Origin: Rhodococcus sp. OK519
GTDB taxonomy: Bacteria > Actinomycetota > Actinomycetes > Mycobacteriales > Mycobacteriaceae
Assembly (NCBI RefSeq): GCF_003051005.1
Contig: NZ_QAOW01000008.1
Location: 62,001 to 126,000, forward strand
Length of the DNA stretch: 64,000 nt
Direction: 5' to 3'
Below the pieces are notes generated by a model that was not told where the DNA came from, ran no database searches, and saw only the letters and a program-made list of their open reading frames with translations. A program made the translations under genes and the position numbers. Position 1 is the stretch's first letter; the number at the start of each line of letters is the position of its first letter. Of the stretch, positions 36,388-46,376 are shown in pieces.

Positions 36388-36407
36388 CAGTAGACGGTCG
36401 TCTACTG
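36388..36407. promoter_or_regulatory. 20-bp palindrome, probable TetR operator for kshA
   Basis: CAGTAGACG and CGTCTACTG form 9-base arms around a GT centre, in the divergent spacer between the TetR gene and kshA. A TTGACA stands directly before and overlaps the left arm, so a bound repressor could block a -35 element. Confidence 0.65.
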
Positions 36408-36567
36408 TGAAATCAACCACAACGAGGCCGATCCTGTGCCCGGACCGCCACTGGTCGCCGATCGGCCCGGATGGCCCGAACCTGTTCGCACACAGCCTGC
36501 TCCCCCAATTCCCGGGTGTCCGAGACCCGGATACGCCGAGTACGCGACCCGCAGCACGGAGGAAACG

Positions 36568-37731
36568 ATGAACGATCACGACGCGCCGATCCGCGAGATC
36601 ACGGCTCAGGCGCCACCGACACGATTCGCGCGCGGATGGCACTGCCTCGGCCTCGAAGCCCCATTCCGTGACGGAAAGCCGCACCAGATCAACGCATTCG
36701 GCAGGAAGCTCGTCGTCTTCGCCGGACAGGACGAGCGCATCAACGTGCTCGACGCATACTGCCGGCACATGGGTGGCGACCTCTCGCAGGGCGCCGTGAA
36801 AGGAAACGAGATCGCCTGTCCGTTCCACGATTGGCGGTGGGGCGGCGACGGTCGCTGCAAGAGCATCCCGTACGCCCGCCGCGTCCCACCGATCGCTCGC
36901 ACCGCCACGTGGCCGACGATGGTGCAGGACGGACTGCTGTTCGTGTGGAACGACCCCGAGGGCAACCCGCCGCCCTCCGACGTGACGATTCCGCGCATTG
37001 CCGGCTACGGCGACCCCGAATACACCGACTGGATCTGGTACTCGACGACCATCGAGGGCGTCAACTGTCGTGAGGTCATCGACAACGTCGTCGACATGGC
37101 CCACTTCTTCTACATTCATCTCGCGTTCCCGACCTACTTCAAGACGATCTTCGAGGGCCACACCGCTACCCAGTTCATGACCGGTGTCGGACGCGAGGAC
37201 GTCGCTCCCCGTAAACCTGTTCCGGGAGTTCCGGTCTCCCGCGGAAACACCTCCGCCGCGGCATATCACGGGCCGTCCTTCATGATCGACGACCTCGTGT
37301 ACCACTACGACGAGGCAGACCTGCCGATCGTTCTGGTCAACTGCCACTACCCGATCGACGCCAACTCGTTCGAGCTGCAGTACGGGGTCATCGTCAAGAA
37401 GTTTCCCGGCCGAGCGGACTCCGAGTCCACGGCCCTGGCCCGGAAAATCGGGGACTTCGTCCGCCTCGGGTTCGAGCAGGACGTGGTGATCTGGAAGAAC
37501 AAGACCCGAATCGACAATCCGCTCCTGTGCGAGGAGGACGGCCCGGTCTACCAGCTGCGACGCTGGTACGAACAGTTCTACGTCGACGCAGCGGACGTAC
37601 GCCCCGAGATGACGAACCGATTCGAGTTCGAGATCGACACCACGGCCCCGAACGTCAAGTGGCAGGCGCAAGTGCAGGACAACATCGCGAAGCGCGACTC
37701 ACTCGTCGACCAACGTGCCCCGCAGCGCTGA
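36568..37731 (+). CDS. kshA: 3-ketosteroid 9-alpha-hydroxylase-type Rieske oxygenase subunit
   Basis: A 387-residue KshA-type oxygenase. The Rieske [2Fe-2S] ligands are Cys65, His67, Cys84 and His87 (YCRHMGGDLSQG, CPFHDWRW). The mononuclear iron site is seen in DMAHFFYIH (His179, His184). The sequence GWHCLGL and the YARRVPP stretch are typical of KshA. With a KshB reductase, encoded elsewhere, such enzymes hydroxylate C9 of 3-ketosteroids and open ring B. The ATG has GGAGG 6 bases upstream. Rhodococci often carry several KshA homologues with different steroid preferences. Confidence 0.88.
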   Translation: MNDHDAPIREITAQAPPTRFARGWHCLGLEAPFRDGKPHQINAFGRKLVVFAGQDERINVLDAYCRHMGGDLSQGAVKGNEIACPFHDWRWGGDGRCKSIPYARRVPPIARTATWPTMVQDGLLFVWNDPEGNPPPSDVTIPRIAGYGDPEYTDWIWYSTTIEGVNCREVIDNVVDMAHFFYIHLAFPTYFKTIFEGHTATQFMTGVGREDVAPRKPVPGVPVSRGNTSAAAYHGPSFMIDDLVYHYDEADLPIVLVNCHYPIDANSFELQYGVIVKKFPGRADSESTALARKIGDFVRLGFEQDVVIWKNKTRIDNPLLCEEDGPVYQLRRWYEQFYVDAADVRPEMTNRFEFEIDTTAPNVKWQAQVQDNIAKRDSLVDQRAPQR

Positions 37732-37798
37732 TCGGACGACAAGTTCGACACCACCGAATTCTTCTCACCCGCAAGTTGATCGACTCCAAGGAGTGCCC

Positions 37799-39232
37799 AT
37801 GCCCGTACGTAGACGAATCCTGACCGCCGGACTGATGGCCACTGCCGTCACCGTCCTCCTTCCCACGATGTCGGGGGCAGGCCCACTGAATTCCTCGCCG
37901 ATGGGGAGCCTTTCGACGGGAAGCCTCTCCGGGGGAAGTTCAAACGGCGGGTGTGATCGCAGCTTCGCCCCCGGCGGGGCACTCGATTCCCGGGCCCAGT
38001 TGGACTTCGAGAAAACGGTTGCGGCGGTGGCCGCGCATCCTCTGGTGCGCGCGGCGAAGAACGATGTCGCGGCGATGTACCGGGCAGATCCGCAAGGCGC
38101 CACCCGTGCCGGGCAAAGCACTGTTGACTCCGCGGTCGATTCGATCGCGAATGCCGCGACGCAGACCGTCGTCACCGACGACCCCGCCAATCCACACTTC
38201 AACTGGGTCGTCACGGCGCCGCACTGCTGGCACGGAGTCGAGGTGGCCCGCTCGGGCTACGGAATCGACAACCCCGACAACGTACATCGACATGCCGCCG
38301 TCGACGGGCAGTCGTCCTTCGTGATTCGGGGACGAATGCCGCAACAGCGCCCCGCCCAACTGTCCTTCGTTCTCTACGGTGAACTTCCCGGCACCGGGGC
38401 GGTAACGAAAGAAGGCGCCCCGGTGCTGGCTTCTCTCACCTCGGATCGTATGCAGATCGATCCCGACGGATCGTTCACGATCACCGTCGACCCGGAGCCC
38501 GCCGACGGCCGCCCGAACCACATTCGCACCACGGCTACCGCCCGACTCCTCATCTCCCGCGACTCGCTGAACAACTGGGCGGGAGAACGACCGTCGTATC
38601 TGGAGATCGAGCGCACGAGCGGACCCGAGGCGCCGGCGCCCCGCAGTCGCGAGCAACTGGCGACGCAGACCGCCGACCTCCTCCGCACGATCGGTCGGTA
38701 CTGGCTCGACTGGGACAACACCTTCATCTACACGAAGGCGCCCAACGACATCCAGGCTCCCACGGCGCCGCGCGGCTCCGGCTTCGGGTTAGCGACGAGC
38801 GGGCATTTCGCAGTCGGCCCCGGCCAGGCCCTGGTCGTCACCCTGGATCCGGTCGGAGCCCGGTACCTCGGGTTCGAGTTGACCGATCCGTGGGGCGTGG
38901 CACGGGAGTACGTCGATCGTCCGGGCAGCCTCAACCAGGCGCAGACTCGGCCCAACGCGGACGGCACGATCACCTACGTCATCTCCGCCGAGGATCCAGG
39001 AACGTGGAACTGGTTGGACACGAACGGCATCGACAGTGGCATGTATGCGATCCGCTGGCAGTCTGCACCCGCGGACCTCGACCTGACCCGGACGGTCCGT
39101 TCGGCGCAGTTGGCCGACGTCGCCGATCTCGATTCGGTGCTGCCGGAGGGAACCACGCGGGTGACACCGACCCAGAGGGTGACGCAACTCGAGGAACGAG
39201 CCTCGGACTACACCGAACGCCTCCGCGGCTAG
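37799..39232 (+). CDS. Exported DUF1214 domain protein
   Basis: A 477-residue protein with an N-terminal signal peptide (RRRILTAGLMATAVTVLLP, cleavage near residue 27), then a Ser/Gly-rich segment (residues about 30-50) and a long domain containing DUF1214, found at about residues 320-430. The function of DUF1214 is not established. It lies 67 bases after kshA and has AAGGAG before its ATG at 37799, so the two are probably co-transcribed. An exported partner of a steroid oxygenase gene could act on substrate handling in the envelope; this is inference. Confidence 0.78.
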   Translation: MPVRRRILTAGLMATAVTVLLPTMSGAGPLNSSPMGSLSTGSLSGGSSNGGCDRSFAPGGALDSRAQLDFEKTVAAVAAHPLVRAAKNDVAAMYRADPQGATRAGQSTVDSAVDSIANAATQTVVTDDPANPHFNWVVTAPHCWHGVEVARSGYGIDNPDNVHRHAAVDGQSSFVIRGRMPQQRPAQLSFVLYGELPGTGAVTKEGAPVLASLTSDRMQIDPDGSFTITVDPEPADGRPNHIRTTATARLLISRDSLNNWAGERPSYLEIERTSGPEAPAPRSREQLATQTADLLRTIGRYWLDWDNTFIYTKAPNDIQAPTAPRGSGFGLATSGHFAVGPGQALVVTLDPVGARYLGFELTDPWGVAREYVDRPGSLNQAQTRPNADGTITYVISAEDPGTWNWLDTNGIDSGMYAIRWQSAPADLDLTRTVRSAQLADVADLDSVLPEGTTRVTPTQRVTQLEERASDYTERLRG

Positions 39233-39247
39233 CCGGGAACTACGACA

Positions 39248-39282
39248 CGGGCCCCGCACGGAATTGCTCCGTTCGGGGCCCG
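39248..39282. terminator. Hairpin terminator between converging genes
   Basis: CGGGCCCCG (39248-39256) pairs with CGGGGCCCG (39274-39282), with a further ACGG/CCGT inner pair. It lies between the DUF1214 gene and the hydrolase gene on the other strand. Confidence 0.7.
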
Positions 39283-39300
39283 CGTGTCCGGCGATCGCCG

Positions 39301-40287
39301 TCAGTTCGTGGACGACGACCCGTCCAGATCGGCCAGGAACTCGAGTAGGACCTTGTTGACCTCGGCGGGGTTCTCCATCGCGAGCAGATGCCCGCCGCCC
39401 GGCACCGTGCGCACGGCACGGACGTCGGCGTGGTGCTCCTTCAGCTTGTCGATCGGATCGTCACCGTGCCAGTTCAGGAGATCGACGTCCGACGCGCTGC
39501 ACAGGAAGTAGAACGGCGTGCGGGTCACGTTGTCGGCGCGAGACTTCCGGTACGTCCAGTTCATGTCCGCGGCGAGGTACCAGTTGATCCCGCCGCCGAA
39601 GCCGCTGCGCGAGTATTCCGAGACGTACGTCTCCAACTCCCATTCCGACAGCCACGACCACGGCAGGGCCGGCGGCTGCGGCAACGCCTGTCGGTACGTG
39701 GCGCCCGGCGGATGCTCCCAGACCTGCATGAAATCGCCCTCGCCGGAGAGGATGTGGAAGATCTTCGTCAGAATCTCGCGGGGGTGCCCCTCGAGATCGG
39801 CGCGGGCCCCGTCCGGATCGTCGAGGTAGTACGACATGTGATTGAAGTGCTCACGCCCACGCTCGCGCTCGATCTCACTGGGCAGTCGATCGTAGGACGC
39901 GTAGAACGGATTCTGCAGACCGATCACGCCCCGCACGCGCTCCGGACGCTCCACCGCGATGTCGTACGCGACGAACTGACCGTAATCGAGCCCGGAGAAC
40001 ACGGCGCTGTCGTGACCGAGATGGTCGAGCAAGCCGCAGATGTCGGCGACGACGTTGTCGACCCGGTAGTCCTCGAGCCGGTCGGGAACATCGGTCTGCC
40101 CCATGCCCCGCAGGTCCGGCGCCACGACCTGGTAGCCCGCGTCGGCCAGCGCACCGATCTGGTGACGCCAACTGAACCACGTGTGCGGGAAGCCGTGGAG
40201 GAGCACGACGAGCGGCCCCTCCCCCTCCGTCACATAGTGCATGTCGAGCCCGTTGATCCGTGCGCGGTGGTGCGTCCAGTTCGCCAA
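39301..40287 (-). CDS. Alpha/beta hydrolase, epoxide-hydrolase type
   Basis: A 328-residue alpha/beta hydrolase. The oxyanion motif HGFPHTWFSWRHQ is near residues 31-43. The nucleophile elbow reads SGLDYGQF with Asp rather than Ser, as in epoxide hydrolases and haloalkane dehalogenases, and the catalytic His is in GGGHLLAMENP. The lid contains SEWELETYVSEY. The start appears to be TTG at 40287 (GAGG 5 bases before). The substrate is unknown; an epoxide from the surrounding oxygenases would fit. Confidence 0.85.
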   Translation of the reverse strand: MANWTHHRARINGLDMHYVTEGEGPLVVLLHGFPHTWFSWRHQIGALADAGYQVVAPDLRGMGQTDVPDRLEDYRVDNVVADICGLLDHLGHDSAVFSGLDYGQFVAYDIAVERPERVRGVIGLQNPFYASYDRLPSEIERERGREHFNHMSYYLDDPDGARADLEGHPREILTKIFHILSGEGDFMQVWEHPPGATYRQALPQPPALPWSWLSEWELETYVSEYSRSGFGGGINWYLAADMNWTYRKSRADNVTRTPFYFLCSASDVDLLNWHGDDPIDKLKEHHADVRAVRTVPGGGHLLAMENPAEVNKVLLEFLADLDGSSSTN

Positions 40288-40420
40288 GATGTCCTCGCTC
40301 CCTTGTGGCCTACGTCACTGAACAATCTAGGCGTCCGCCACGGGCTGCGTCCGCGTTCTTCCCGCTGTGCGGGCGCGAATCCTCGTGCGCGGAGCGAAAT
40401 TCGGTGCTCGGCGAATGCAC

Positions 40421-40454
40421 GGCACCCCCGCCCGAAAGCTCGGACGGGGGTGCC
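40421..40454 (-). terminator. Hairpin terminator after fadB
   Basis: GGCACCCCCG (40421-40430) pairs with CGGGGGTGCC (40445-40454) around a 14-base loop, 21 bases beyond the fadB stop on the minus strand. Confidence 0.7.
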
Positions 40455-40475
40455 GCGGGGAGTGGATCGGACTGA

Positions 40476-42617
40476 CTAGCCCTTCAGTGATGCCGGCGGG
40501 GTGAACCGCTCGCCATACTGTGCGGCCAGTTCCTCGGCGCGTGCGACGAATCCGGCCTTGCCACCCGGGTATCCGGCGACGAACTGGCTGACGCCACCCG
40601 TCCACGCCGGGTAGCCGATGCCCATGATCGAGCCGATGTTGGCGTCGGCGGTGGACGTGATGACGCCCTCGTCGAAGCACTTCTGCGTCTCGATGGCCTC
40701 GATGAACAGCATCCGGTCGATCAGGTCCTGGATCGGCGGGGTGGCCGAACCGGACCCGAAGTGCTCCCGCAGCCCCTGCCACAGTCCGGAACGCTTGCCG
40801 TCCTGGTAGTCGTAGAAGCCCGCACCGCCGAGGCGGCCCTTGCGGTCGTTGCCCTCGACGAGGTAGTTGATGACATCGCCGGCCGGGTCGGCCGGGAGCT
40901 CCTTGCCCTCGGCCACTGCCGCAGCCTTGGACTCGGCGCGGATCTTCTGCATGAGCGTCAGGTTCAGCTCGTCCGACAGCTGCAGAGGCGCAGCCGGGTA
41001 ACCGGCCTGCATCCCCGCCTGCTCGATCGTGGCGGGCTCGATTCCCTCCGCGACCATGCCGATGGCCTCGTTGACGAACGTGCCGATGACACGCGAGGTG
41101 AAGAAGCCGCGCGAGTCGTTGACGACGATCGGGGTCTTGCGGATCGCCTGCACGAAATCGAAGACGCGCGCGAGGGTCTCGTCGGACGTCTTCGCGCCGC
41201 GGATGATCTCGACGAGCGGCATCTTGTCGACGGGCGAGAAGAAGTGGATGCCGACGAAGTCCTCGGCCCGCTTCACGCCGGTCGCCAGGTCGGTGATCGG
41301 CAGCGTCGAGGTGTTCGAGCCGAGCAGTGCGTCCGGTTCGACGATGTCCTCGATCTCCTGGAACACCTTCTTCTTCAGGTCGGGCGACTCGAACACGGCC
41401 TCGACGACGAAGTCGACACCGGCGAAGTCGGCGGGATCAGCGCTGGGCGTGATCAGCGAGAGGAGAGCCTTGCTCTTCTCCTCAGTGGTCTTGCCGCGCG
41501 AGAGCGCCTTGGCCTCGATCTTCTCCGAGTACGCCTTACCCTTCTCGGCCGCCTCGATCGTCACGTCCTTGAGCACCACCGGGATCCCGGCCTTGGCGCA
41601 CACGTATGCGATGCCGGCGCCCATCATGCCGGCGCCGAGGACGCCCACCTTCTTGATCTCACGCTTGGGGATGTCCTTGGGACGCGAGGCGCCCGAGCCG
41701 ATGGCCTGCATGTCGAAGAAGAACGCCTGGATCATGTTCTTCGCGATGCGGCCGGTGACCAGCGAGGTGAAATAGCGGGACTCGATGAGCAGAGCGTTGT
41801 CGACGTCGACCTGGCTGCCCTCGACGGCGGCGGCAAGGATCGCGCGCGGCGCCGGCATCGGCGCCCCCTTGAGCTGCTTGCGCAGGTTCGCCGGAATCGC
41901 CGGCAGGTTCGCGGCGAAAGCCGGGGTGGCGGGGGTGCCGCCGGGGATCTTGTAGCCCTTGACATCCCACGGCTGGACGCCGCCCTCGGGGTTGGCCTTG
42001 ATCCATGCCTTCGCGGCGGGGACCAACTCGTCGACAGAGGAGACCACCTCGTCGACCAGGCCGACCTCCTTGGCCTGCTGCGGGCCGCGCTGCTGGCCCT
42101 GCAGCAGCATCTGGGTCAGCGCGGTCATCAGGCCGAACATCCGGACGGTGCGCACGATGCCACCGCCGCCGGGCAGCAGGCCGAGGGTGACCTCGGGCAG
42201 GCCGATCTTGACGCCCTTGACGTCCGCCGCGATGCGGTGGTGCGTCGCGAGCGCGATCTCCAGGCCGCCACCGAGCGCCGCACCGTTGATGCAGGTGACG
42301 ACAGGCTTACCGAGCGTCTCGAGGCGACGCAGGTCGGCCTTGAGAGTGAGGCTGTGGTTGAAGATCTGCTCGGCGTCCTCGGGGCCGACCTTCATCATGT
42401 TCTTCAGATCGCCGCCGGCGAAGAAGGTCTTCTTGCCCGACGTCAGCACGACACCGGCGATCGAGTCCTTCTCCGCGTACAACCGGTCGACCGTCTCCTG
42501 CATCGACGAGATGTAGCGGTCGTTCATGGTGTTCGCGCCCTGGTTGGGGTCGTCGATGGTGAGCACGACGATGCCGTCGGCGTCCTGCTCCCAGTTGATG
42601 ATGTTCTGATCGCTCAC
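40476..42617 (-). CDS. fadB: Fatty-acid beta-oxidation alpha subunit (hydratase/3-hydroxyacyl-CoA dehydrogenase)
   Basis: A 713-residue bifunctional protein. The N-terminal crotonase domain has [11 protein letters not shown] and [14 protein letters not shown] plus the hydratase Glu region [16 protein letters not shown]. The dehydrogenase domain begins near residue 330 with [16 protein letters not shown] (NAD) and contains [14 protein letters not shown]. It matches Rv0860 FadB. It carries out steps two and three of beta-oxidation and complexes with FadA. The GTG at 42617 has AGGAG 10 bases upstream and stands 29 bases after fadA. Confidence 0.94.
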   Translation of the reverse strand: MSDQNIINWEQDADGIVVLTIDDPNQGANTMNDRYISSMQETVDRLYAEKDSIAGVVLTSGKKTFFAGGDLKNMMKVGPEDAEQIFNHSLTLKADLRRLETLGKPVVTCINGAALGGGLEIALATHHRIAADVKGVKIGLPEVTLGLLPGGGGIVRTVRMFGLMTALTQMLLQGQQRGPQQAKEVGLVDEVVSSVDELVPAAKAWIKANPEGGVQPWDVKGYKIPGGTPATPAFAANLPAIPANLRKQLKGAPMPAPRAILAAAVEGSQVDVDNALLIESRYFTSLVTGRIAKNMIQAFFFDMQAIGSGASRPKDIPKREIKKVGVLGAGMMGAGIAYVCAKAGIPVVLKDVTIEAAEKGKAYSEKIEAKALSRGKTTEEKSKALLSLITPSADPADFAGVDFVVEAVFESPDLKKKVFQEIEDIVEPDALLGSNTSTLPITDLATGVKRAEDFVGIHFFSPVDKMPLVEIIRGAKTSDETLARVFDFVQAIRKTPIVVNDSRGFFTSRVIGTFVNEAIGMVAEGIEPATIEQAGMQAGYPAAPLQLSDELNLTLMQKIRAESKAAAVAEGKELPADPAGDVINYLVEGNDRKGRLGGAGFYDYQDGKRSGLWQGLREHFGSGSATPPIQDLIDRMLFIEAIETQKCFDEGVITSTADANIGSIMGIGYPAWTGGVSQFVAGYPGGKAGFVARAEELAAQYGERFTPPASLKG

Positions 42618-42646
42618 TGTTTCGTATCTCCTGTGGTCCGTGAGCG

Positions 42647-43861
42647 TCAGACGCGCTCGATGATGGTGGCCACGCCCATGCCGCCGCCGATGCACAGCGT
42701 GACCAGGGCGCGCTTCGCGCCGCGGCGCTCGAGCTCGTCGATCATGGTTCCGGTGATCATGGCGCCGGTCGCACCGAGCGGGTGACCCATCGCGATGGCG
42801 CCGCCGTTGACGTTGAGCTTCTCGTCCGGGATGTTCAGGTCCTTCTGGAATTTCAGGACGACGGACGCGAACGCCTCGTTGATCTCGAACAGATCGATGT
42901 CGTCGACCGTCAGACCGGCCTGCGCGAGCACCTTTTTCGTCGCCGGCGTGGGGCCGGTGAGCATGATCGTCGAGTCGGCACCCGAGGTGGCCGTCGCGAC
43001 GATGCGGGCGCGCGGGGTCATCCCCATCGCCTTGCCGGCGTCCTCGCTGCCGACGATCAGCAGTGCGGCGCCGTCGACGATGCCGGAGCTGTTGCCGCCG
43101 TGGTGGACGTGGGTGATCTTCTCGACCCAGTGGTACTTCTGCAGGGCAACGGCGTCGAAGCCGCCCATCTCGCCGACAGCGGCGAAGGCAGGCGCGAGGC
43201 TCGCCAGGTTATCCGTGGTGGTGCCGGGACGCATGTGCTCGTCGTTGTCGAGGATGGTGATGCCGTTGATGTCCTTGACCGGGACGACGGACTTGGCGAA
43301 GTAGCCGCCCGCCCACGCCTTCGCGGCGAGGTCCTGCGAGCGGACCGCGTACCCGTCGACGTCGTCGCGGGTGAAGCCCTCCATGGACGCGATCAGGTCG
43401 GCGCCGATGCCCTGCGGGACCACGTAGTTGTCGTAGTTGGTGGCGGGGTCGTTGACCCACGGGCCGCCGTCGCTGCCCATCTTGACGCGCGACATCGACT
43501 CGACGCCGCCGGCGATGACCATCTCGTCCCAGCCCGAGCGCACCTTCTGCGCGGCCATGTTCACGGCCTCGAGGCCCGACGCGCAGAAACGGTTGATCTG
43601 CACACCGCCGACGGTGTCGGGCAGGCCCGCGTCGGTGGCGGCGATGCGCGCGATGTCCATGCCCTGGTCACCGAGCGGACTCACGACGCCGAGGATCAGG
43701 TCGGAGATGCGATCCTCGTCGAGATCGGGAAAGCGGGCACGAAGTTCCTGGATCAGGCCGGTGACCAGCGAGATCGGCTTGACCGAGTGCAGCGAGCCGG
43801 TGCTCTTGCCCCGGCCGCGCGGGGTTCGGATGGCTTCATAGATGAATGCCTCTGTGGTCAC
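42647..43861 (-). CDS. fadA: Acetyl-CoA acyltransferase (3-ketoacyl-CoA thiolase)
   Basis: A 404-residue thiolase with the nucleophile Cys in [11 protein letters not shown] (about residue 92), the catalytic His in GHPLGATGA and the second Cys in CIGGGMG. It matches Rv0859 FadA and precedes fadB, as in mycobacteria. The GTG at 43861 starts [16 protein letters not shown]; an in-frame extension to 43924 is less likely since AAGGAA lies before the GTG. It cleaves 3-ketoacyl-CoA. A KstR-type motif stands 85 bases upstream. Confidence 0.94.
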   Translation of the reverse strand: MTTEAFIYEAIRTPRGRGKSTGSLHSVKPISLVTGLIQELRARFPDLDEDRISDLILGVVSPLGDQGMDIARIAATDAGLPDTVGGVQINRFCASGLEAVNMAAQKVRSGWDEMVIAGGVESMSRVKMGSDGGPWVNDPATNYDNYVVPQGIGADLIASMEGFTRDDVDGYAVRSQDLAAKAWAGGYFAKSVVPVKDINGITILDNDEHMRPGTTTDNLASLAPAFAAVGEMGGFDAVALQKYHWVEKITHVHHGGNSSGIVDGAALLIVGSEDAGKAMGMTPRARIVATATSGADSTIMLTGPTPATKKVLAQAGLTVDDIDLFEINEAFASVVLKFQKDLNIPDEKLNVNGGAIAMGHPLGATGAMITGTMIDELERRGAKRALVTLCIGGGMGVATIIERV

Positions 43862-43945
43862 TGTGAGGTGTTCCTTCCTGTTCACGTCTGCGTGCCGCCG
43901 CAGCGACCTGCCCATACGAGGCACAGACCTCGGCTGACCTCACCT

Positions 43946-43959
43946 TAGAACGTGTTCCA
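43946..43959. promoter_or_regulatory. KstR-type motif upstream of fadA-fadB
   Basis: TAGAACGTGTTCCA fits the published KstR pattern TNNAACNNGTTNNA at all constrained positions. It lies 85 bases before the fadA start. KstR is the TetR-type repressor of cholesterol genes in mycobacteria and rhodococci. No kstR gene is seen in this window. Confidence 0.6.
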
Positions 43960-44101
43960 GTTTGCGGAAAGGACCGAAGCGATCCCGGAATGTGACCGAG
44001 GCGATCACCCGATACCGGAAAACATCGCCCTGCCAGCGCCGCTCCCACATGACGACCGCTAACCTCTCCAACGGGAGAATCATGCGAGAGGGGGCGTTTC
44101 A

Positions 44102-45814
44102 ATGGGTGAACCCGCGACCGAGCGGCGAACCGGATTGTCACGAAGGGGGTTCTTGGGTGCGGCCGCACTCGGTGCCGCCGGAGCCGCGACGCTGGGAGCC
44201 GGTGGCACCGCGACGGCCCGGCCCGCAGTCCGCCACACCGCCACGACACGGGGTCTGCCCTCGCCCGACTCGATCACGGTCACCGATCCCGCACTGCTCG
44301 GCGCGGTCGAGGCCGCGAGCCTGCTCCAGACCGGACGCCTGCACCCCCGGGAGCTGCTCGACGCCTGCATCTCCCGAAGTTCCGCTCTCGACGGGGAGAT
44401 CGGCGGCTGGATCCGGATCTACCCCGAGATGGCCTACGAGGCCGCGGACGCCGCGGCGCAACGCCTCTCCACGAAGGGCCGCAGCACCGGCGGGGACGCG
44501 CCTCTGGTGTGCGGAATCCCGTTGGCACTCAAGGATCTCTTTGCCGTCGCCGGCCTGCCGCTGACCGCGTCGAGCCGAGTACTCGAGGGCAACATCGCGG
44601 CCGGCGACTCGACGGTATGGCGCCAGTTGCGCGATTCCGGCATGGTGCTACTGGGCCACGCCCACACCGACGAGTTCGCGATCGGCGTCGCGACCGAACA
44701 GGTGGGCAATCCGTGGAACACCGAGTTCTCACCGGGCGGCTCCTCCGGTGGCAGCGCCGCATTGCTGGCGGCACGGTTCGTCCCGCTCGCGACCGGCACC
44801 GACACCGGTGGCTCGCTGCGACTGCCCGCGAGTGCCTGCGGCATCACCGCGATCAAGCCGACGTTCGGCCTCTGCAGCGCCTACGGTGTGATCCCGCTGA
44901 CCTGGACTCGCGATCACGTGGGTCCGATGGGCCGCAGCGTCGCCGACGCGTCGCTCATGCTCGGTCACATGACGGGCACCGACCCGAACTTCCCCGCCAC
45001 CTACGCCGCCCCGGCCGCTCCCGCCGAGGGCTATCCACTCGTCGCCAAGGGTGGCGGAACGCCGTTGGCGGGCAAGCGTTTCGGTGTGGCCCGCCGCAGT
45101 GCCGACGCACTGCCGTCGACGCTCGGCACACTCTTCCAGCAGTACCTCGATCTGATCCGGCGTCTCGGTGGCAGCGTCGTCGACATCTCGCTGCCGATTG
45201 CCGCCCCCGAACTGCTGACCGGCGACTCCGCCGAGATGGGCAGCTATCACCGACAGTTCTCGGACCGGCTGGGCAACTACCGTCTCGACAACGGCGCCAC
45301 CGTCGCCGGCGCGCTCGCCGCGCTGGCCGTCCCGGCGATCGACTACATGACCTCCGCCCGGAACCGCATGGTGTACCAGCACGAGTACAACCGCATGTTC
45401 GCCGACAATGATCTCGATGCCGTCCTGGTGCCGGGATCCAAGCTGGATGGGGCCAAGCGACTCGAGATCGCCGGCATCTCGGTATTCGGCGGCACCACCG
45501 GCGACGTGCGGTGGGCCAACCTCACCGGCACCCCGGTGGTGTGCACACCCGCCGGACGTTCCGCGGCCACCGGCATGCCGTTCGGAGTCCAGATCGGCGG
45601 ACGCCCCTGGGACGAGCAGACTCTCATCGAGATCGCCCTCGAACTGCAGGCGGCCCGCCCCGACTGGCAGGCGGCCCCGACGATCGCGCCCGCCCCGCGT
45701 GACCTCCCACGGGTGCGGGCAACCACTCCGGGTGCAGGGCCCGATCCCACGAACACCGACAGCATCGGCTTCGGCTTCCACTTCCTGCCGACGACAGCCA
45801 CCGCCCAGGTGTGA
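44102..45814 (+). CDS. Tat-exported amidase-signature enzyme
   Basis: A 570-residue amidase. The N-terminus has a twin-arginine signal (LSRRGFLGAAALGAAGAATLG), so the enzyme is exported folded. The Ser-Ser-Lys catalytic set is visible: Lys in GIPLALKDLFAVAG, and serines in SPGGSSGGSAALLAA and GTDTGGSLRLPAS. It hydrolyses an amide bond; substrate unknown. It is about 80 residues longer than many cytosolic amidases because of the signal and linker. The ATG at 44102 has GAGGGGG 7 bases before it. Confidence 0.88.
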   Translation: MGEPATERRTGLSRRGFLGAAALGAAGAATLGAGGTATARPAVRHTATTRGLPSPDSITVTDPALLGAVEAASLLQTGRLHPRELLDACISRSSALDGEIGGWIRIYPEMAYEAADAAAQRLSTKGRSTGGDAPLVCGIPLALKDLFAVAGLPLTASSRVLEGNIAAGDSTVWRQLRDSGMVLLGHAHTDEFAIGVATEQVGNPWNTEFSPGGSSGGSAALLAARFVPLATGTDTGGSLRLPASACGITAIKPTFGLCSAYGVIPLTWTRDHVGPMGRSVADASLMLGHMTGTDPNFPATYAAPAAPAEGYPLVAKGGGTPLAGKRFGVARRSADALPSTLGTLFQQYLDLIRRLGGSVVDISLPIAAPELLTGDSAEMGSYHRQFSDRLGNYRLDNGATVAGALAALAVPAIDYMTSARNRMVYQHEYNRMFADNDLDAVLVPGSKLDGAKRLEIAGISVFGGTTGDVRWANLTGTPVVCTPAGRSAATGMPFGVQIGGRPWDEQTLIEIALELQAARPDWQAAPTIAPAPRDLPRVRATTPGAGPDPTNTDSIGFGFHFLPTTATAQV

Positions 45815-45835
45815 GTGGGGGTCCGAGATTGCGGG

Positions 45836-46204
45836 TCAGTGCCCGCCGTATCCCAGTTCGGCCGCGGTCTGCTTGGCGGCATCGGTGACCGGCACCGCGA
45901 ACGCGGCCGTTCCGTACGCGCAGATCTCGGACCAGTTGCCGCCTAGATCCGACGTCTCGAATCTCATCGCGATGATGACGTTTCCACCGCGCTGGGCCGC
46001 TTCGGTGACCAGTCGGTTCATCGCCTCGTTGCGGCTCTCGGTGAGGTTCTTCGTCATGCCCTGCAGTTCACCGCCCACGAGGGACTTGAGCCCGGCACCG
46101 ATCTGAGCGCCGATGTTGCGGGACCGGACGGTCAGTCCGAACACCTCGCCGATCACGCGCTGAATCTCCCACCCGGGAATGTCATTAGTCGTCACAACAA
46201 GCAT
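45836..46204 (-). CDS. YbjQ/UPF0145 family protein
   Basis: A 122-residue protein of the heavy-metal-binding YbjQ family: it begins MLVVTTNDIPGWEIQRVIG, and continues with VRSRNIGAQIGAGLKSLVGGEL and ETSDLGGNWSEICAYGTA. Role unproven. The ATG at 46204 is supported by a TAGCCT hexamer 7 bases upstream and the lack of a Shine-Dalgarno site, as in leaderless mRNAs; the frame upstream to 46378 has no family similarity. Confidence 0.8.
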   Translation of the reverse strand: MLVVTTNDIPGWEIQRVIGEVFGLTVRSRNIGAQIGAGLKSLVGGELQGMTKNLTESRNEAMNRLVTEAAQRGGNVIIAMRFETSDLGGNWSEICAYGTAAFAVPVTDAAKQTAAELGYGGH

Positions 46205-46211
46205 GACGACG

Positions 46212-46217
46212 AGGCTA
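46212..46217 (-). promoter_or_regulatory. Candidate -10 hexamer for leaderless ybjQ-like mRNA
   Basis: TAGCCT on the minus strand ends 7 bases before the ATG at 46204. Confidence 0.4.
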
Positions 46218-46376
46218 GGGCACTGACAGCATCCGGAGAACGCGGACACGATCCGGATCACGCGGGAACCTCCGGGCGAACGGCAGGCACCCCTGGCGAC
46301 GCGGCCACCGTCGGCGTTCAATTGGCAGATACGCCCGTGACGCGCACATCCGATCGCGGGTGGGGAGGTAGAAGCC

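Noticed and set aside
40761-42785. 674-codon open frame opposite fadB
   Set aside because: A complement shadow of a clear fadB gene; no start signal or family pattern.
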